A stretch of DNA of 64,000 bases. It comes from Anaerolinea sp. Its GTDB lineage: Bacteria > Chloroflexota > Anaerolineae > Anaerolineales > Anaerolineaceae. Position 1 is the stretch's first letter, and each line of letters begins with the position of its first letter. Below the pieces are notes generated by a model. It saw nothing but the letters and a program-made list of their open reading frames with translations. It did no database searches and was not told where the DNA came from. Below, piece by piece: positions 51,844-59,585 of this stretch. The stretch is taken from assembly GCA_029975055.1 (NCBI GenBank), contig JARKPU010000051.1, positions 186,001 to 250,000 of the forward strand, in the 5' to 3' direction. The translations under genes were made by a program, and so were the position numbers.

Positions 51844-52448
51844 TGCGAAGAATAGCTCATCTCGCTGCTTCATTGCTAATCTTGGGATTCACATTGATCT
51901 GCCTGTTTTCTTTCGTACGAGAAAGCGTGGGATATGAACGAAAAGACTCTGCATGGGAAAGACCCATTTTTCAGGATAACCGGTGGCTCCTGGAAGGGAT
52001 AACGGAGGACAGCATAAAAAGCATGGCCTCTAAGTGGGGCCAGGTTGATGTCGTGAAAATCCGATACGGAAAAGGAACTTTGTGGACAGTCGCAGGGCTG
52101 GCAAACGAGGACGGCAATTATCAAAGCTGGGTGCGGGGTATCAAGGATCGACAGCAGCTAGTGGAAGCATTGCAACAACCACGTAGGGTAACACTCTCGG
52201 CTCCCGGAACCCATGAAGGCGTGCGCCTGGAGGTATGCGCCAGATCATTCCCACCGGCCTGTCAGATGATCGCTGAAACTGAGCATAACCAACCAGGATT
52301 TGGTGTAGCAACTGAAGCGAAGGAAAGCACGCTCCAAAGTAATGTTTTTATTCAAACTGGCACGTTTCCAGACCATTACCTGTATGGCGTTTTGACCTGG
52401 GAGATGGATCTGGGTGAGATTATCGAGCAAGGATTGGAAGGATTTTGA
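51843..52448 (+). CDS. Membrane-anchored hypothetical protein (operon B)
   Basis: A 201-residue protein, start ATG overlapping the previous TGA (TGATG). One N-terminal span (HLAASLLILGFTLICLFSF), then a globular domain with two Cys (EVCARSFPPACQM). No family recognised. Its position mirrors the hypothetical membrane protein behind tadA in operon A. Confidence 0.5.
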   Translation: MRRIAHLAASLLILGFTLICLFSFVRESVGYERKDSAWERPIFQDNRWLLEGITEDSIKSMASKWGQVDVVKIRYGKGTLWTVAGLANEDGNYQSWVRGIKDRQQLVEALQQPRRVTLSAPGTHEGVRLEVCARSFPPACQMIAETEHNQPGFGVATEAKESTLQSNVFIQTGTFPDHYLYGVLTWEMDLGEIIEQGLEGF

Positions 52449-52453
52449 TCATC

Positions 52454-52579
52454 ATGGAACAATCTTCTTACGTTATAGCAATTGCGGATCAGTGGTTTTG
52501 GATGGGGGTTGCTGCTGGGACGGGAGCAGGAATGTTTTTGTCGGCGTTGATCCGTTGGGTTACTGAGTCACGGGATTAG
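52454..52579 (+). CDS. 41-residue membrane peptide
   Basis: A short frame starting five bases after the preceding stop: MEQSSYVIAIADQWFW followed by a Gly/Ala-rich span (MGVAAGTGAGMFLSALIRW) and a charged end. No good ribosome site, so it may rely on coupling. Kept because spacing and membrane-like composition fit the operon. Confidence 0.35.
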   Translation: MEQSSYVIAIADQWFWMGVAAGTGAGMFLSALIRWVTESRD

Positions 52580-52584
52580 AAAGC

Positions 52585-52929
52585 ATGGAGAACTCAAGGG
52601 ATATCGACTCTAATAAAGTGAAAAATCGGGCATCTTCTACGCTTCAAAAGCCATTGCGCGCTTTCTTCCTACGGCGAAATATTCGCATCCCGAAAAGCAT
52701 CCCGCTTCACGTGCTGGCGCATAGTCGCCGGATCATTCTCGGACTGGAAAAGGGAAGGCCCTATACCGATTTCAAAGGGAAGCGGCTTTTCCCAGATCGC
52801 GAAGTAATCTCAATTCCGGTTGGCCGGCGTTGGCGACTGCTGGCTGAATGGCAAGAGGGAAAGGTGACTCCAATCCGGCTGCTCTCGCATGAAGCATACA
52901 ACCACAAGTGGAATTGGGAAAAACGATGA
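52585..52929 (+). CDS. Hypothetical protein (operon B)
   Basis: A 114-residue basic protein: about 30 disordered residues, then RNIRIPKSIPLHVLAHSRRIILGLEKGRPYTDFKGKRLF and RRWRLLAEWQEGKVTPIRLLSHEAYNHKW. The second part has a RelE/ParE-like beta pattern (RWRLLAEW, PIRLLSHEAYNH) but no convincing active site. Four-base overlap with the peptidase gene. Confidence 0.5.
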   Translation: MENSRDIDSNKVKNRASSTLQKPLRAFFLRRNIRIPKSIPLHVLAHSRRIILGLEKGRPYTDFKGKRLFPDREVISIPVGRRWRLLAEWQEGKVTPIRLLSHEAYNHKWNWEKR

Positions 52930-53444
52930 CCTTTCTGAGCCTGGTTCAGTATACGCTTCTCCCGTTTATGTTCCTCTGGCTTGGTGTATGTGTGCGAAAT
53001 GACTTACGGAGCCGAGAAGTGCCGGTGTGGATGACTGTGATTCCACTCGCTGTGGCGGGACTCATTGGCATCGTATTTGGTCGTTGGTCGTCGGCCTGCC
53101 TGGTTGCAATGCTTATCCTATTATCCGATTTGGTGTCCCTCCGGTTCGGTTTCGCCCTGCTTGGAACAGTAGTCGTCGTAATCCTGGATCCCACATCGGT
53201 GTTCCTCAACCTTACGATCTTCGCCATCTGGTTGTTATGGGATAGGGGCGCGATCGGCGGCGCGGACGCGAAGATCCTCATCACGCTCTTACTGGTGTGG
53301 GGCAGTGCCTGGCTGATGGTATGGGTCGCTTTATCTGGTGGTCTTCAGGGACTGGTGGCCTGGTGGAGAAAACAGCGGGAAATTCCCTATACTGTGGCGA
53401 TCCTTCTAGGTTCCATCGGTTTCTGGTTGGCAAACTTATTCTAA
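52926..53444 (+). CDS. Prepilin peptidase, TadV/CpaA type (operon B)
   Basis: A 172-residue polytopic A24-type aspartic peptidase, with catalytic Asp in RNDLRSREVPVWMTVIP and GAIGGADAKILITLLLVWG. ATG overlaps the previous TGA. It serves the small pilin and TadE/TadG-like proteins encoded next. It is distinct from the operon A enzyme, so each operon carries its own processing peptidase. Confidence 0.82.
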   Translation: MTFLSLVQYTLLPFMFLWLGVCVRNDLRSREVPVWMTVIPLAVAGLIGIVFGRWSSACLVAMLILLSDLVSLRFGFALLGTVVVVILDPTSVFLNLTIFAIWLLWDRGAIGGADAKILITLLLVWGSAWLMVWVALSGGLQGLVAWWRKQREIPYTVAILLGSIGFWLANLF

Positions 53445-53462
53445 GGAAAGGAGGTATATACC

Positions 53463-53609
53463 ATGCGGTTCTTGCGGGATCAGCGAGCGATTGAAATGAC
53501 CGAAGTTGCTTTGATTATTGCGGTCGTTGTTCTGATTGCCTACGGAGCATACCAGCTCCTTGGCGGAAATATCGCTGCAATGGTAAGCGACGTGGCTAGC
53601 CGGCTGTAA
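53463..53609 (+). CDS. Small Flp-like prepilin (operon B)
   Basis: A 48-residue peptide, AAGGAGG before the ATG. Leader MRFLRDQRA, then IEMTEVALIIAVVVLIAYGAYQLLGG. Glu at +5 after the probable cut (A/IEMTEVA) fits prepilin processing although the usual Gly at -1 and Tyr after Glu are replaced. Ends VSDVASRL. A 12-base hairpin follows, as after the operon A pilin-like gene. Confidence 0.7.
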   Translation: MRFLRDQRAIEMTEVALIIAVVVLIAYGAYQLLGGNIAAMVSDVASRL

Positions 53610-53624
53610 AGTGCTTTGCAGTGT

Positions 53625-53660
53625 CTCTGTTGGGAGTCGAGAGGAAGGCTCCCAACAGAG
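53625..53660 (+). repeat. Hairpin after the operon B pilin gene
   Basis: CTCTGTTGGGAG (53625-53636) pairs perfectly with CTCCCAACAGAG (53649-53660), 12-base loop, no U-run. Third example of a stable hairpin right behind a small membrane-peptide gene in these operons. Confidence 0.65.
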
Positions 53661-53685
53661 AACGATCAAAAGGATGAGGATACCG

Positions 53686-54096
53686 ATGCGATTTCTACGA
53701 GCAAAATCCGCAATGGAAATGTTGGAAGCCGCCATTACCACACCGATTGCAGTGTTGGTGATGCTGGCGATTGTCAATTTGGGTATGGTCGTCTACGCAC
53801 AGCAAGCCGTTCAGGCAGCGGCTCGACACGGAGCGCGTATGGGAAGTGTGGCGCAGCAATGCTCGGCCTGTTATGCACTTTCTTCCGCCAGGCAGGCAAT
53901 TTCTGAAGCTCAATTGGTCCAAAACCCGTCGGTAGCCGTTCTCGCACCTGGCGGATCGGCAGGAAGTGTGCTGAGAATCCAAGTGAGCGGATCTGTACCA
54001 AATTATCTATCCCCTCTGACCAGTCTCTTTCCTGGGTTACCTGGAGAAACGTTCCGAGTAAGCGCAGATGCAACTTTTCGTCAGGAGGGATGGTAA
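53686..54096 (+). CDS. TadE-like pseudopilin (operon B)
   Basis: A 136-residue protein. MRFLRAKSAMEMLEAAITTPIAVLVMLAIVNLGMVVYAQQAVQAAARHGARMGS is a typical TadE opening, and its first five residues equal those of the small pilin upstream. Ribosome site GAGGAT. A Cys pair (CSACYA) follows the span. Overlaps the next gene by one base (TAATG). Confidence 0.8.
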   Translation: MRFLRAKSAMEMLEAAITTPIAVLVMLAIVNLGMVVYAQQAVQAAARHGARMGSVAQQCSACYALSSARQAISEAQLVQNPSVAVLAPGGSAGSVLRIQVSGSVPNYLSPLTSLFPGLPGETFRVSADATFRQEGW

Positions 54097-54527
54097 TGCT
54101 CCAACAGAAACGAGCATACTCAATGACGTTTTGGGCCGTGTTCTTTGGTTTTGTGCTCGTCCCGGCACTAGCCATGGCGATCGAACTCGGCCGGTACTTC
54201 TATGCCCGGTCAGAAGTAGCGAAAGCGGCGGATGCTGCAGCAGTGGCGGCCGCGGCGGAAATTAACCAGCGAGTGTTTCAGAATAGCGGGGATCTAACGC
54301 CTACAGATAAAACCTGGGCGAACGCACAAACCTATGCTTTTCGGAACAACTCGGTGTTGTCGGCTCGTGGAATTAATGCTTATGTGACAGGGATTGCTGT
54401 CGAACCTGGTGCGGACACAGTTCGTGTGACTGTCTCCGCTGACCTTTCATTGTTGTTTCCATCCGTTGTGCCCAAAGTCATTGTCCACGAAACGGGTGTT
54501 GCACAGGTTCGGGCTTTTAGCCGGTAG
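54096..54527 (+). CDS. TadG/TadE-like pilus protein (operon B)
   Basis: A 143-residue protein beginning at the ATG seven bases after GGAGG. FVLVPALAMAIELGRYFYARSEVAKAADAAAVAAAAEINQRVF is the TadG-type span with G-R-x-x-x-x-x-x-x-x-x-A-A-D-A-A-A. Last gene of operon B. Confidence 0.8.
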   Translation: MLQQKRAYSMTFWAVFFGFVLVPALAMAIELGRYFYARSEVAKAADAAAVAAAAEINQRVFQNSGDLTPTDKTWANAQTYAFRNNSVLSARGINAYVTGIAVEPGADTVRVTVSADLSLLFPSVVPKVIVHETGVAQVRAFSR

Positions 54528-54550
54528 GGTTTTAAGAAGGGTATAAGGAA

Positions 54551-54766
54551 TTGGAACCAAATCGTTTTCTGCTCATTAGGGATGTGGATGAAACGGGAGT
54601 ATCTGGCACTGGAATCGTAGCAATGGGGTTTCAGTTCCCTACAGGGCGAGTTGTTATCGAATGGCTCGTAAAACCGTTTGCTTTAGGTATCTTTTCATCT
54701 TTACAAGAACTCATTGAAGTACATGGACACGAGGGGAAAACTCGGGTGAAGTTTATATTGGAATGA
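54551..54766 (+). CDS. Small conserved-type hypothetical protein
   Basis: A 71-residue protein possibly starting at TTG: RFLLIRDVDETGVSGTGIVAMGFQFPTGRVVIEWL and a tail ELIEVHGHEGKTRVKFILE. The pattern D-x-S/T-G-V-S-G-T-G-x-V-A-x-G and H-G-H-x-G-K-T recurs in small phage and actinobacterial proteins of unknown function. No biochemical role is known. Confidence 0.5.
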   Translation: MEPNRFLLIRDVDETGVSGTGIVAMGFQFPTGRVVIEWLVKPFALGIFSSLQELIEVHGHEGKTRVKFILE

Positions 54767-54777
54767 TCTTTATAGCA

Positions 54778-54816
54778 TTGAACACCAGCGTTCAACACTC
54801 GTACATCCTTGTTCAA
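54778..54816. promoter_or_regulatory. Candidate operator TTGAAC-N6-GTTCAA with third half-site
   Basis: TTGAAC (54778-54783) and GTTCAA (54790-54795) form a perfect inverted repeat, and a further GTTCAA follows at 54811-54816. It lies upstream of the XRE-type regulator gene and may be its autoregulatory site. Confidence 0.4.
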
Positions 54817-54853
54817 TAAGGGGTGACATAATCCGTTGCACCAGGAACGGATT

Positions 54854-55216
54854 ATGGACAAAGACAATGCACAAGTGTTCTTAGATTGGCTATCGACCAA
54901 GTTAAGGGAGCGAAACCTTACTGAACACCAGCTGGCCAAAAAGGCGAAGGTTGGACATTCGCATTTTACCAGGGCCCGGACGAAAGGCATCTTACCGAAA
55001 TGGGATACGATCTATAAGATTGCTCGGGCTTTAGATACCAGCGTTTACGAGGCGTTTCGCGTTGCCGGACTAATTCCACCTTTACCCCAGTTTGAACATC
55101 AAGAGAAAATCGACAGAATTATGGAGCGAGTAGGTTCTGTTCCTGAAGAACGTCTTGACTTTGTCTTTGATTTGATCAGTCTGGTTATAAAAGAGGCGAA
55201 GAAGTCTCAAAAATAA
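54854..55216 (+). CDS. XRE-family helix-turn-helix regulator
   Basis: A 120-residue protein with FLDWLSTKLRERNLTEHQLAKKAKVGHSHFTRARTKGILPKWDTIYKIARALDTSVYEAFRVAG, an XRE-type helix-turn-helix at residues 8-68, and a helical C-terminus. Start taken at the ATG whose product begins MDKDNA; an upstream TTG is less likely. It ends 197 bases before the comX-like gene, in the same orientation, and could link the element to the signalling cassette. Confidence 0.7.
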   Translation: MDKDNAQVFLDWLSTKLRERNLTEHQLAKKAKVGHSHFTRARTKGILPKWDTIYKIARALDTSVYEAFRVAGLIPPLPQFEHQEKIDRIMERVGSVPEERLDFVFDLISLVIKEAKKSQK

Positions 55217-55302
55217 TAGCTTCGGGATACCGCGAAAGGGATTGCTATTTATCGTTAAAGTCAACAGAAAGTCGATATTGTTTGCTGGGTTTGTGTGAAA
55301 AA

Positions 55303-55328
55303 CCGCAATAGTTTGCGGGAATCCGCAA
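55303..55328 (+). promoter_or_regulatory. ComA-box-like operator with third half-site
   Basis: TTGCGG (55313-55318), GAAT, CCGCAA (55323-55328) is an exact match to the ComA recognition sequence known from Bacillus subtilis. A further CCGCAA lies at 55303-55308, four bases ahead. A possible -10 TAAACT (55374-55379, with a poor -35 TTACGG) would put the box centre near -65, the usual distance for activation by ComA. The gene controlled is the comX-like gene at 55417. Confidence 0.75.
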
Positions 55329-55416
55329 TCGGAATTGCAGAAAATCCCAGTTACGGGTGAAAAGATGCTTCGGTAAACTAGGCAACATTCCACACCTAAT
55401 TTATCGGAGGATTTTT

Positions 55417-55605
55417 ATGTCTTTAGCAGTACTTTCGTTTCAAGTCGCCAATGATGAATCGTTGTTGCAGAAATTGGCGGAGAATTTTACGGAAGTGTTG
55501 GAACAGCAGGGAATTCAGTTGAGTTCAGTAGAGGAGTTTTCTTTAAGAGCAACTTTGACCGAGAAGAAAACTATCCTAGCAGTTGAGCCCTGGACGATTA
55601 TTTGA
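55417..55605 (+). CDS. comX: ComX-like pheromone precursor
   Basis: A 62-residue peptide with an ideal ribosome site (GGAGG, six bases before ATG). It contains no Cys and one Trp, at position 59 of 62 (C-terminus AVEPWTII). ComX precursors of Bacillus are about 55 residues with the modified Trp three to eight residues from the end, and their sequences are otherwise hardly conserved. The leader (ESLLQKLAENFTEVLEQQGIQL) also looks like nitrile-hydratase-type RiPP leaders. The stop is overlapped by the ComQ-like start (TGATG), which shows the pair is translated together. In Bacillus the order is comQ then comX; here it is reversed. Confidence 0.7.
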   Translation: MSLAVLSFQVANDESLLQKLAENFTEVLEQQGIQLSSVEEFSLRATLTEKKTILAVEPWTII

Positions 55606-56522
55606 TGCAAGCAGATATTTTGGAAGCAGTATTCGACCGCCTTTCCACCACGATTAACGAAACTGGAATTGTTGATGACTACCGGGAGTTTTTACTCTCG
55701 GTAGTTATCCAATCCATTTGCGGGTATCAATTCCGCAGTGAAGACAAATTGCTGGCAATTACATTGCCGGAGTTGTGGTGTGTGGGATTAGGTGGAGAAA
55801 GTCATCGAGTAGTTGGCGTAACGGCCGCCTGGTTTTTACTTCAACTGGCTGCGTTTTTGTTAGATAAAGTTGAAGATGACGAACTGGATCTAACAACGTT
55901 TGCTACGTTAGGCGTCGGTCCTGTTTCTAACCTCGCCACCGGTTTGATTTTTCTTTCTCAGTGCATCTTAAACCGCCTGGAATTGGATGACGGTATCGAC
56001 TATTCAACAGCGACCGATATTCGGGCAATGTTTTCTAAGAGTATTTTGAATGTATGCGGCGGCCAGCACATCGACTTAACTGCAAAAAATTGTTTGCTCG
56101 AGCAGGTTTGGAACAGTTTCGAGATGAAGTCAGGATTATTCTTCGCTTTAGCCTGTTTTGCTGGCGCACGTCTAGCAACCAATGATCCAAAGAGATTGAA
56201 CGCCTGTCTGGAGTACGGGAAAAACCTTGGTGTGCTGCTACAAATTGCCGATGAGCGGGAAGATCTTTCCAAAGAAGCGCCGGACCTTTGGAAAAGTTCC
56301 AATATTTTCAACGCTTATTACAACGAGGTGATGTCAAGCGGCCTTTTGATGCAAAAGGATCATTTCGCAAACAGCATCAACTCGTTTCGGTCTGGCCTCC
56401 AAGTGTATTTGAATGTGCAGTCTCACACGCTATGGCGTTCCGGTATGGCTGCCATGGACGACATTCAAGCGGAATTAAAAACCCGGCCTGACCTGGTTCG
56501 GCTATTATCTCAATCGGTATAA
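55605..56522 (+). CDS. comQ: ComQ-like isoprenyl transferase (polyprenyl synthase fold)
   Basis: A 305-residue all-helical protein of the trans-isoprenyl diphosphate synthase fold. The first Asp-rich motif is degenerate, DKVED (residues 87-91, followed by Asp92). The second is DEREDLSKE (Asp216, Asp220) in GVLLQIADERED, matching D-D/E-x-x-D. GVGPVSNLATGLIFLSQ lies in between. ComQ proteins attach a geranyl or farnesyl group to the Trp of ComX, using the same metal-binding Asp motifs. A housekeeping polyprenyl synthase would keep both DDxxD motifs intact, and this gene sits between a small peptide and a two-component pair. Start ATG overlaps the comX stop. Confidence 0.75.
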   Translation: MQADILEAVFDRLSTTINETGIVDDYREFLLSVVIQSICGYQFRSEDKLLAITLPELWCVGLGGESHRVVGVTAAWFLLQLAAFLLDKVEDDELDLTTFATLGVGPVSNLATGLIFLSQCILNRLELDDGIDYSTATDIRAMFSKSILNVCGGQHIDLTAKNCLLEQVWNSFEMKSGLFFALACFAGARLATNDPKRLNACLEYGKNLGVLLQIADEREDLSKEAPDLWKSSNIFNAYYNEVMSSGLLMQKDHFANSINSFRSGLQVYLNVQSHTLWRSGMAAMDDIQAELKTRPDLVRLLSQSV

Positions 56523-56535
56523 ATAATAGGTGTAA

Positions 56536-58872
56536 ATGCGGAAAAGATTTCTCGTTCCATATCTGTTTATACTACTCACACTTTGCTTACTGGGGTGGGC
56601 CGGGATCAAGCACATTGACCGGCCCACTCTCGGTTTATATTGGAATACACGAACAGGCCTGGTATACCAAATTCAAGGTAACAGTCCAAATTTAACGAAT
56701 GTTCGAATTGGTGATCGGTTGTTATCTGGTAATGGAATCAAGGCTGATCAACTTTATGCATTCATTGACCAGGGAGGAGAGGGCACGATCCATCTTTTAT
56801 TAGAACGCGCAGGAGTGGGATTTTCTGTTGATACCCAGCGTGTCGATCCCGATTTCATCACAATTCTAAGCCGACTGTCTTTCGTTTTCATCGCATTTGT
56901 TTTTTGGTTTACAGGCACCTTGATTTATATTTTCGGCGAGGATCGAGAACAGTCACTATTGTTTCTGTTCTTTTGCTTGTTCACGTCTGTAACACTAGCG
57001 GCGGGTTCTATATCTTCCTTTGGACCCGCTTGGTCTAAGCCACTTCTTTACTTTGGGATCGTTTGGGGTGGCTTTTTTGCTGTTCATCTACATCTAAACT
57101 TTCCTGGTAAGCTCAAAATTTCGCATCGGACAATGCTATTGGCCGTACTGTTTACCTTGAGTTCTATTCAAACAATCTCATATAGTGGAATTTATCTGGG
57201 TCATGCCCCAAAAGTATATTCTCAAACGTTATGGCCACTTAGTTTGCTTCTGTTTGCCGGCGAAATGTCATTCGTCGTTGTTGCAGTTGCTAAATCCTTC
57301 AGAAATGTAGCATTATCGATTGAAAGAATTCAAGCGGGCATTATCGTTCTGGCAACGATCCTTGGAATATTTCCTGTATTGGTATTTTCTGTGATCCCAG
57401 AAGTGTTAATGGGAAGAACGCTAATTCCATATGAGTTTTCTTTCCTAAGCCTTTTGTCATTTCCGTTTGGTTACCAGTATGCAATCCTGCGGCTCAAACT
57501 CGTCAACCTTGATTCCACTGTGAACCGTGGAGCTGCATTCACTTTCGTGATCCTGATCCTGGCCGGCCTGTATGCGCTTGTATTTTCTTTGTTGTCTCGT
57601 TATTTCTCAAGCGTGTTTGACCAATATCCTCTTGCTGGAATGTTAATCACCATCGTCATTGCATTTGCATCGAGAAAACTTTATTCAAAACTATTTACCT
57701 GGGTCAACCACATTTTATATGGTGAATGGTATGACTATCGGTCGGCTATAAATTTTATCAACCATCATTTGAAGTCAGTGGAATCGGAAGATCGGGCTAT
57801 TGCGACCACATTTTGTCAGGTCGTAATGAAGTCCTTGCAGCTAGACTTTGTAGCAGTGATTTTACAAGATCGCTTTTTTACTTTTGTTGAACCAGGAAGC
57901 GAACCAGTAAGCCAACGTATTTCAGACGAGAATTTTGAAGCAGTATGGAAGCAAATATCCAAGAGCAAAGTAACATCGGAAAAGCCAAACGATATTCTAC
58001 TAGATCCCATTCTTCCGAAACATCTGATGCCGAAAATTCACCTCATGACTCCATTTCGTAGTCAGGATCAAATCCTCGGGCTTCTGATTTTAGGTCGAAA
58101 AAGAGGTGATGGTATCTTCGGCAAAAGCGATCTAGAAGTTCTCGATGTAGCCATTCATCAGGCGCAAATAAGCATGGAAAAAGCAGGTTTATTGAACGAT
58201 GTGCGACAGTATAGTAATGAAATTCGAGAACTCCATCGCAAGGTAACGAATATGAGGGAACAAGAACGGAAACAGGTTTCACGCGAACTTCATGACGAGG
58301 TAATTCAATCACTCGTAGGTTTAAATTACCGGTTATCCACCATGCGACGGCATAAGCATCAGTTGCAGGAGGATGATTTTCTAGCTGTGCAGGAAGGTTT
58401 GGTTTCCGTTCTTGAAGAGGTACGGCACATATGTGCGAATCTACGCCCACCCGTATTGGATAGCCTGGATTTGGTGTCCGCTTTTCGGGTCAAGATCGAT
58501 GAAGTACAACGAAAATCCGACTTTCAAATCCGATTTTTCGTTCATGGAGATAAAGAGCAAGATATTCCTGAAGATGTGCGGGGATTCGCCTATCGCCTTT
58601 TGGGAGAGGGCCTCGCGAACATCCATAAACATGCCAATGCGAAGTCTGTGGAAGTGCACTTGTCCATTAATTCCACAGAGATAACCATTATCGTAGAGGA
58701 TGATGGTCAGGGTTTTTCCGTGCCAAACAAGCTTTCTTCCCTAGAAAGGGCTCAACATTTCGGGCTGGTCAGTTTGTTGGAAGATGTGAGGGCCGTAAAG
58801 GGGACTTTGGAGATCGATTCAACAATTGGTGAAGGATGCTGTTTAGTAGCAACCATTCCTTTATCTCGGTGA
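56536..58872 (+). CDS. comP: ComP-like sensor histidine kinase
   Basis: A 778-residue membrane kinase. One N-terminal span (LVPYLFILLTLCLLGWAG), then an outside PDZ-like domain at residues 30-110 (GLVYQIQGNSPNLTNVRIGDRLLSGNGIKADQL). About eight further spans follow to residue 395, a GAF domain to about 560, HisKA_3 dimerisation with QVSRELHDEVIQSL (phosphorylated His586) and a HATPase with GEGLANIHKHANA and DDGQGFS. A polytopic sensor with an external PDZ-like domain feeding a HisKA_3 kinase is the ComP/DegS-type plan. It is 13 bases after comQ and 25 before the regulator gene. The ligand is presumably the modified peptide. Confidence 0.82.
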   Translation: MRKRFLVPYLFILLTLCLLGWAGIKHIDRPTLGLYWNTRTGLVYQIQGNSPNLTNVRIGDRLLSGNGIKADQLYAFIDQGGEGTIHLLLERAGVGFSVDTQRVDPDFITILSRLSFVFIAFVFWFTGTLIYIFGEDREQSLLFLFFCLFTSVTLAAGSISSFGPAWSKPLLYFGIVWGGFFAVHLHLNFPGKLKISHRTMLLAVLFTLSSIQTISYSGIYLGHAPKVYSQTLWPLSLLLFAGEMSFVVVAVAKSFRNVALSIERIQAGIIVLATILGIFPVLVFSVIPEVLMGRTLIPYEFSFLSLLSFPFGYQYAILRLKLVNLDSTVNRGAAFTFVILILAGLYALVFSLLSRYFSSVFDQYPLAGMLITIVIAFASRKLYSKLFTWVNHILYGEWYDYRSAINFINHHLKSVESEDRAIATTFCQVVMKSLQLDFVAVILQDRFFTFVEPGSEPVSQRISDENFEAVWKQISKSKVTSEKPNDILLDPILPKHLMPKIHLMTPFRSQDQILGLLILGRKRGDGIFGKSDLEVLDVAIHQAQISMEKAGLLNDVRQYSNEIRELHRKVTNMREQERKQVSRELHDEVIQSLVGLNYRLSTMRRHKHQLQEDDFLAVQEGLVSVLEEVRHICANLRPPVLDSLDLVSAFRVKIDEVQRKSDFQIRFFVHGDKEQDIPEDVRGFAYRLLGEGLANIHKHANAKSVEVHLSINSTEITIIVEDDGQGFSVPNKLSSLERAQHFGLVSLLEDVRAVKGTLEIDSTIGEGCCLVATIPLSR

Positions 58873-58897
58873 ATTTAGCTTAGAAAGGTGAAGCGAA

Positions 58898-59530
58898 ATG
58901 GGTATTCGAATCTTAATTGCGGACGACCATCATGTTGTTCGCTCTGGTATAAAGGCTGAGCTGGAACGACAGAAGGATTTTGACGTAGTAGGCGAAGCAA
59001 AGACTGGCGATGAGGCTTTGGAGATGGTGGTAAAGCTCGTCCCTGATGTATTGCTGCTTGACGTAATGATGCCAGGTATAAAAGCTTTTGAAATCATACG
59101 GCAGATTCACCAGAAAAAGTTGCCCGTCCGCATAATGGTATTAACTGCGCATGATGACAGAGGAACAGTGTCGGGATTGGTCCAGCTTGGAGTGGATGGT
59201 TTTCTTTTGAAAGAAGAGGATGCATCTGTATTACCGGATGCAATCCGTAAGATATCGCGAGGACAAAAATGGCTCAGTTCAAAAGTCGCAGAATATCTTA
59301 TGGAGAATATGCAAGCAACTATGAGCCAAACTGAACAACCGGTTCTTACTGAAAAAGAGATAACTGTATTACGCTTACTCTCTGAAGGAAAAACCACGAA
59401 AGAAATCGTGGCTGCTATGGATAGCAAGGAGAGAACCATCGAGTTTCATATAAAGAAGATAAACACCAAGCTGGGAGTTGCCACGCGGGCACAAGCTGTT
59501 GCTTGGGCGAAGGATCACGGCCTTTTATAA
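58898..59530 (+). CDS. comA: ComA-like response regulator (NarL/LuxR type)
   Basis: A 210-residue regulator. Receiver domain at 1-120 with acidic pair Asp9/Asp10, phosphorylated Asp55 (PDVLLLDVMMPG) and the Lys-containing end. LuxR-type helix-turn-helix at 145-205 (LTEKEITVLRLLSEGKTTKEIVAAMDSKERTIEFHIKKINTKLGVATRAQAVAWA). It has AAAGGTG before the ATG. The DNA box at 55303-55328 is of the type bound by ComA, a NarL-type regulator. A terminator follows, so it closes the cassette. Confidence 0.85.
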   Translation: MGIRILIADDHHVVRSGIKAELERQKDFDVVGEAKTGDEALEMVVKLVPDVLLLDVMMPGIKAFEIIRQIHQKKLPVRIMVLTAHDDRGTVSGLVQLGVDGFLLKEEDASVLPDAIRKISRGQKWLSSKVAEYLMENMQATMSQTEQPVLTEKEITVLRLLSEGKTTKEIVAAMDSKERTIEFHIKKINTKLGVATRAQAVAWAKDHGLL

Positions 59531-59585
59531 TTTGTAAGTCCATGGAAATCGTTCGATAATGTGCCTAAAAGTGTAAATCCTTGCA

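Noticed and set aside
55357..55416. GTG start giving a longer comX-like product
   Set aside because: The predicted transcription start lies inside this stretch and the GGAGG site serves the ATG at 55417.
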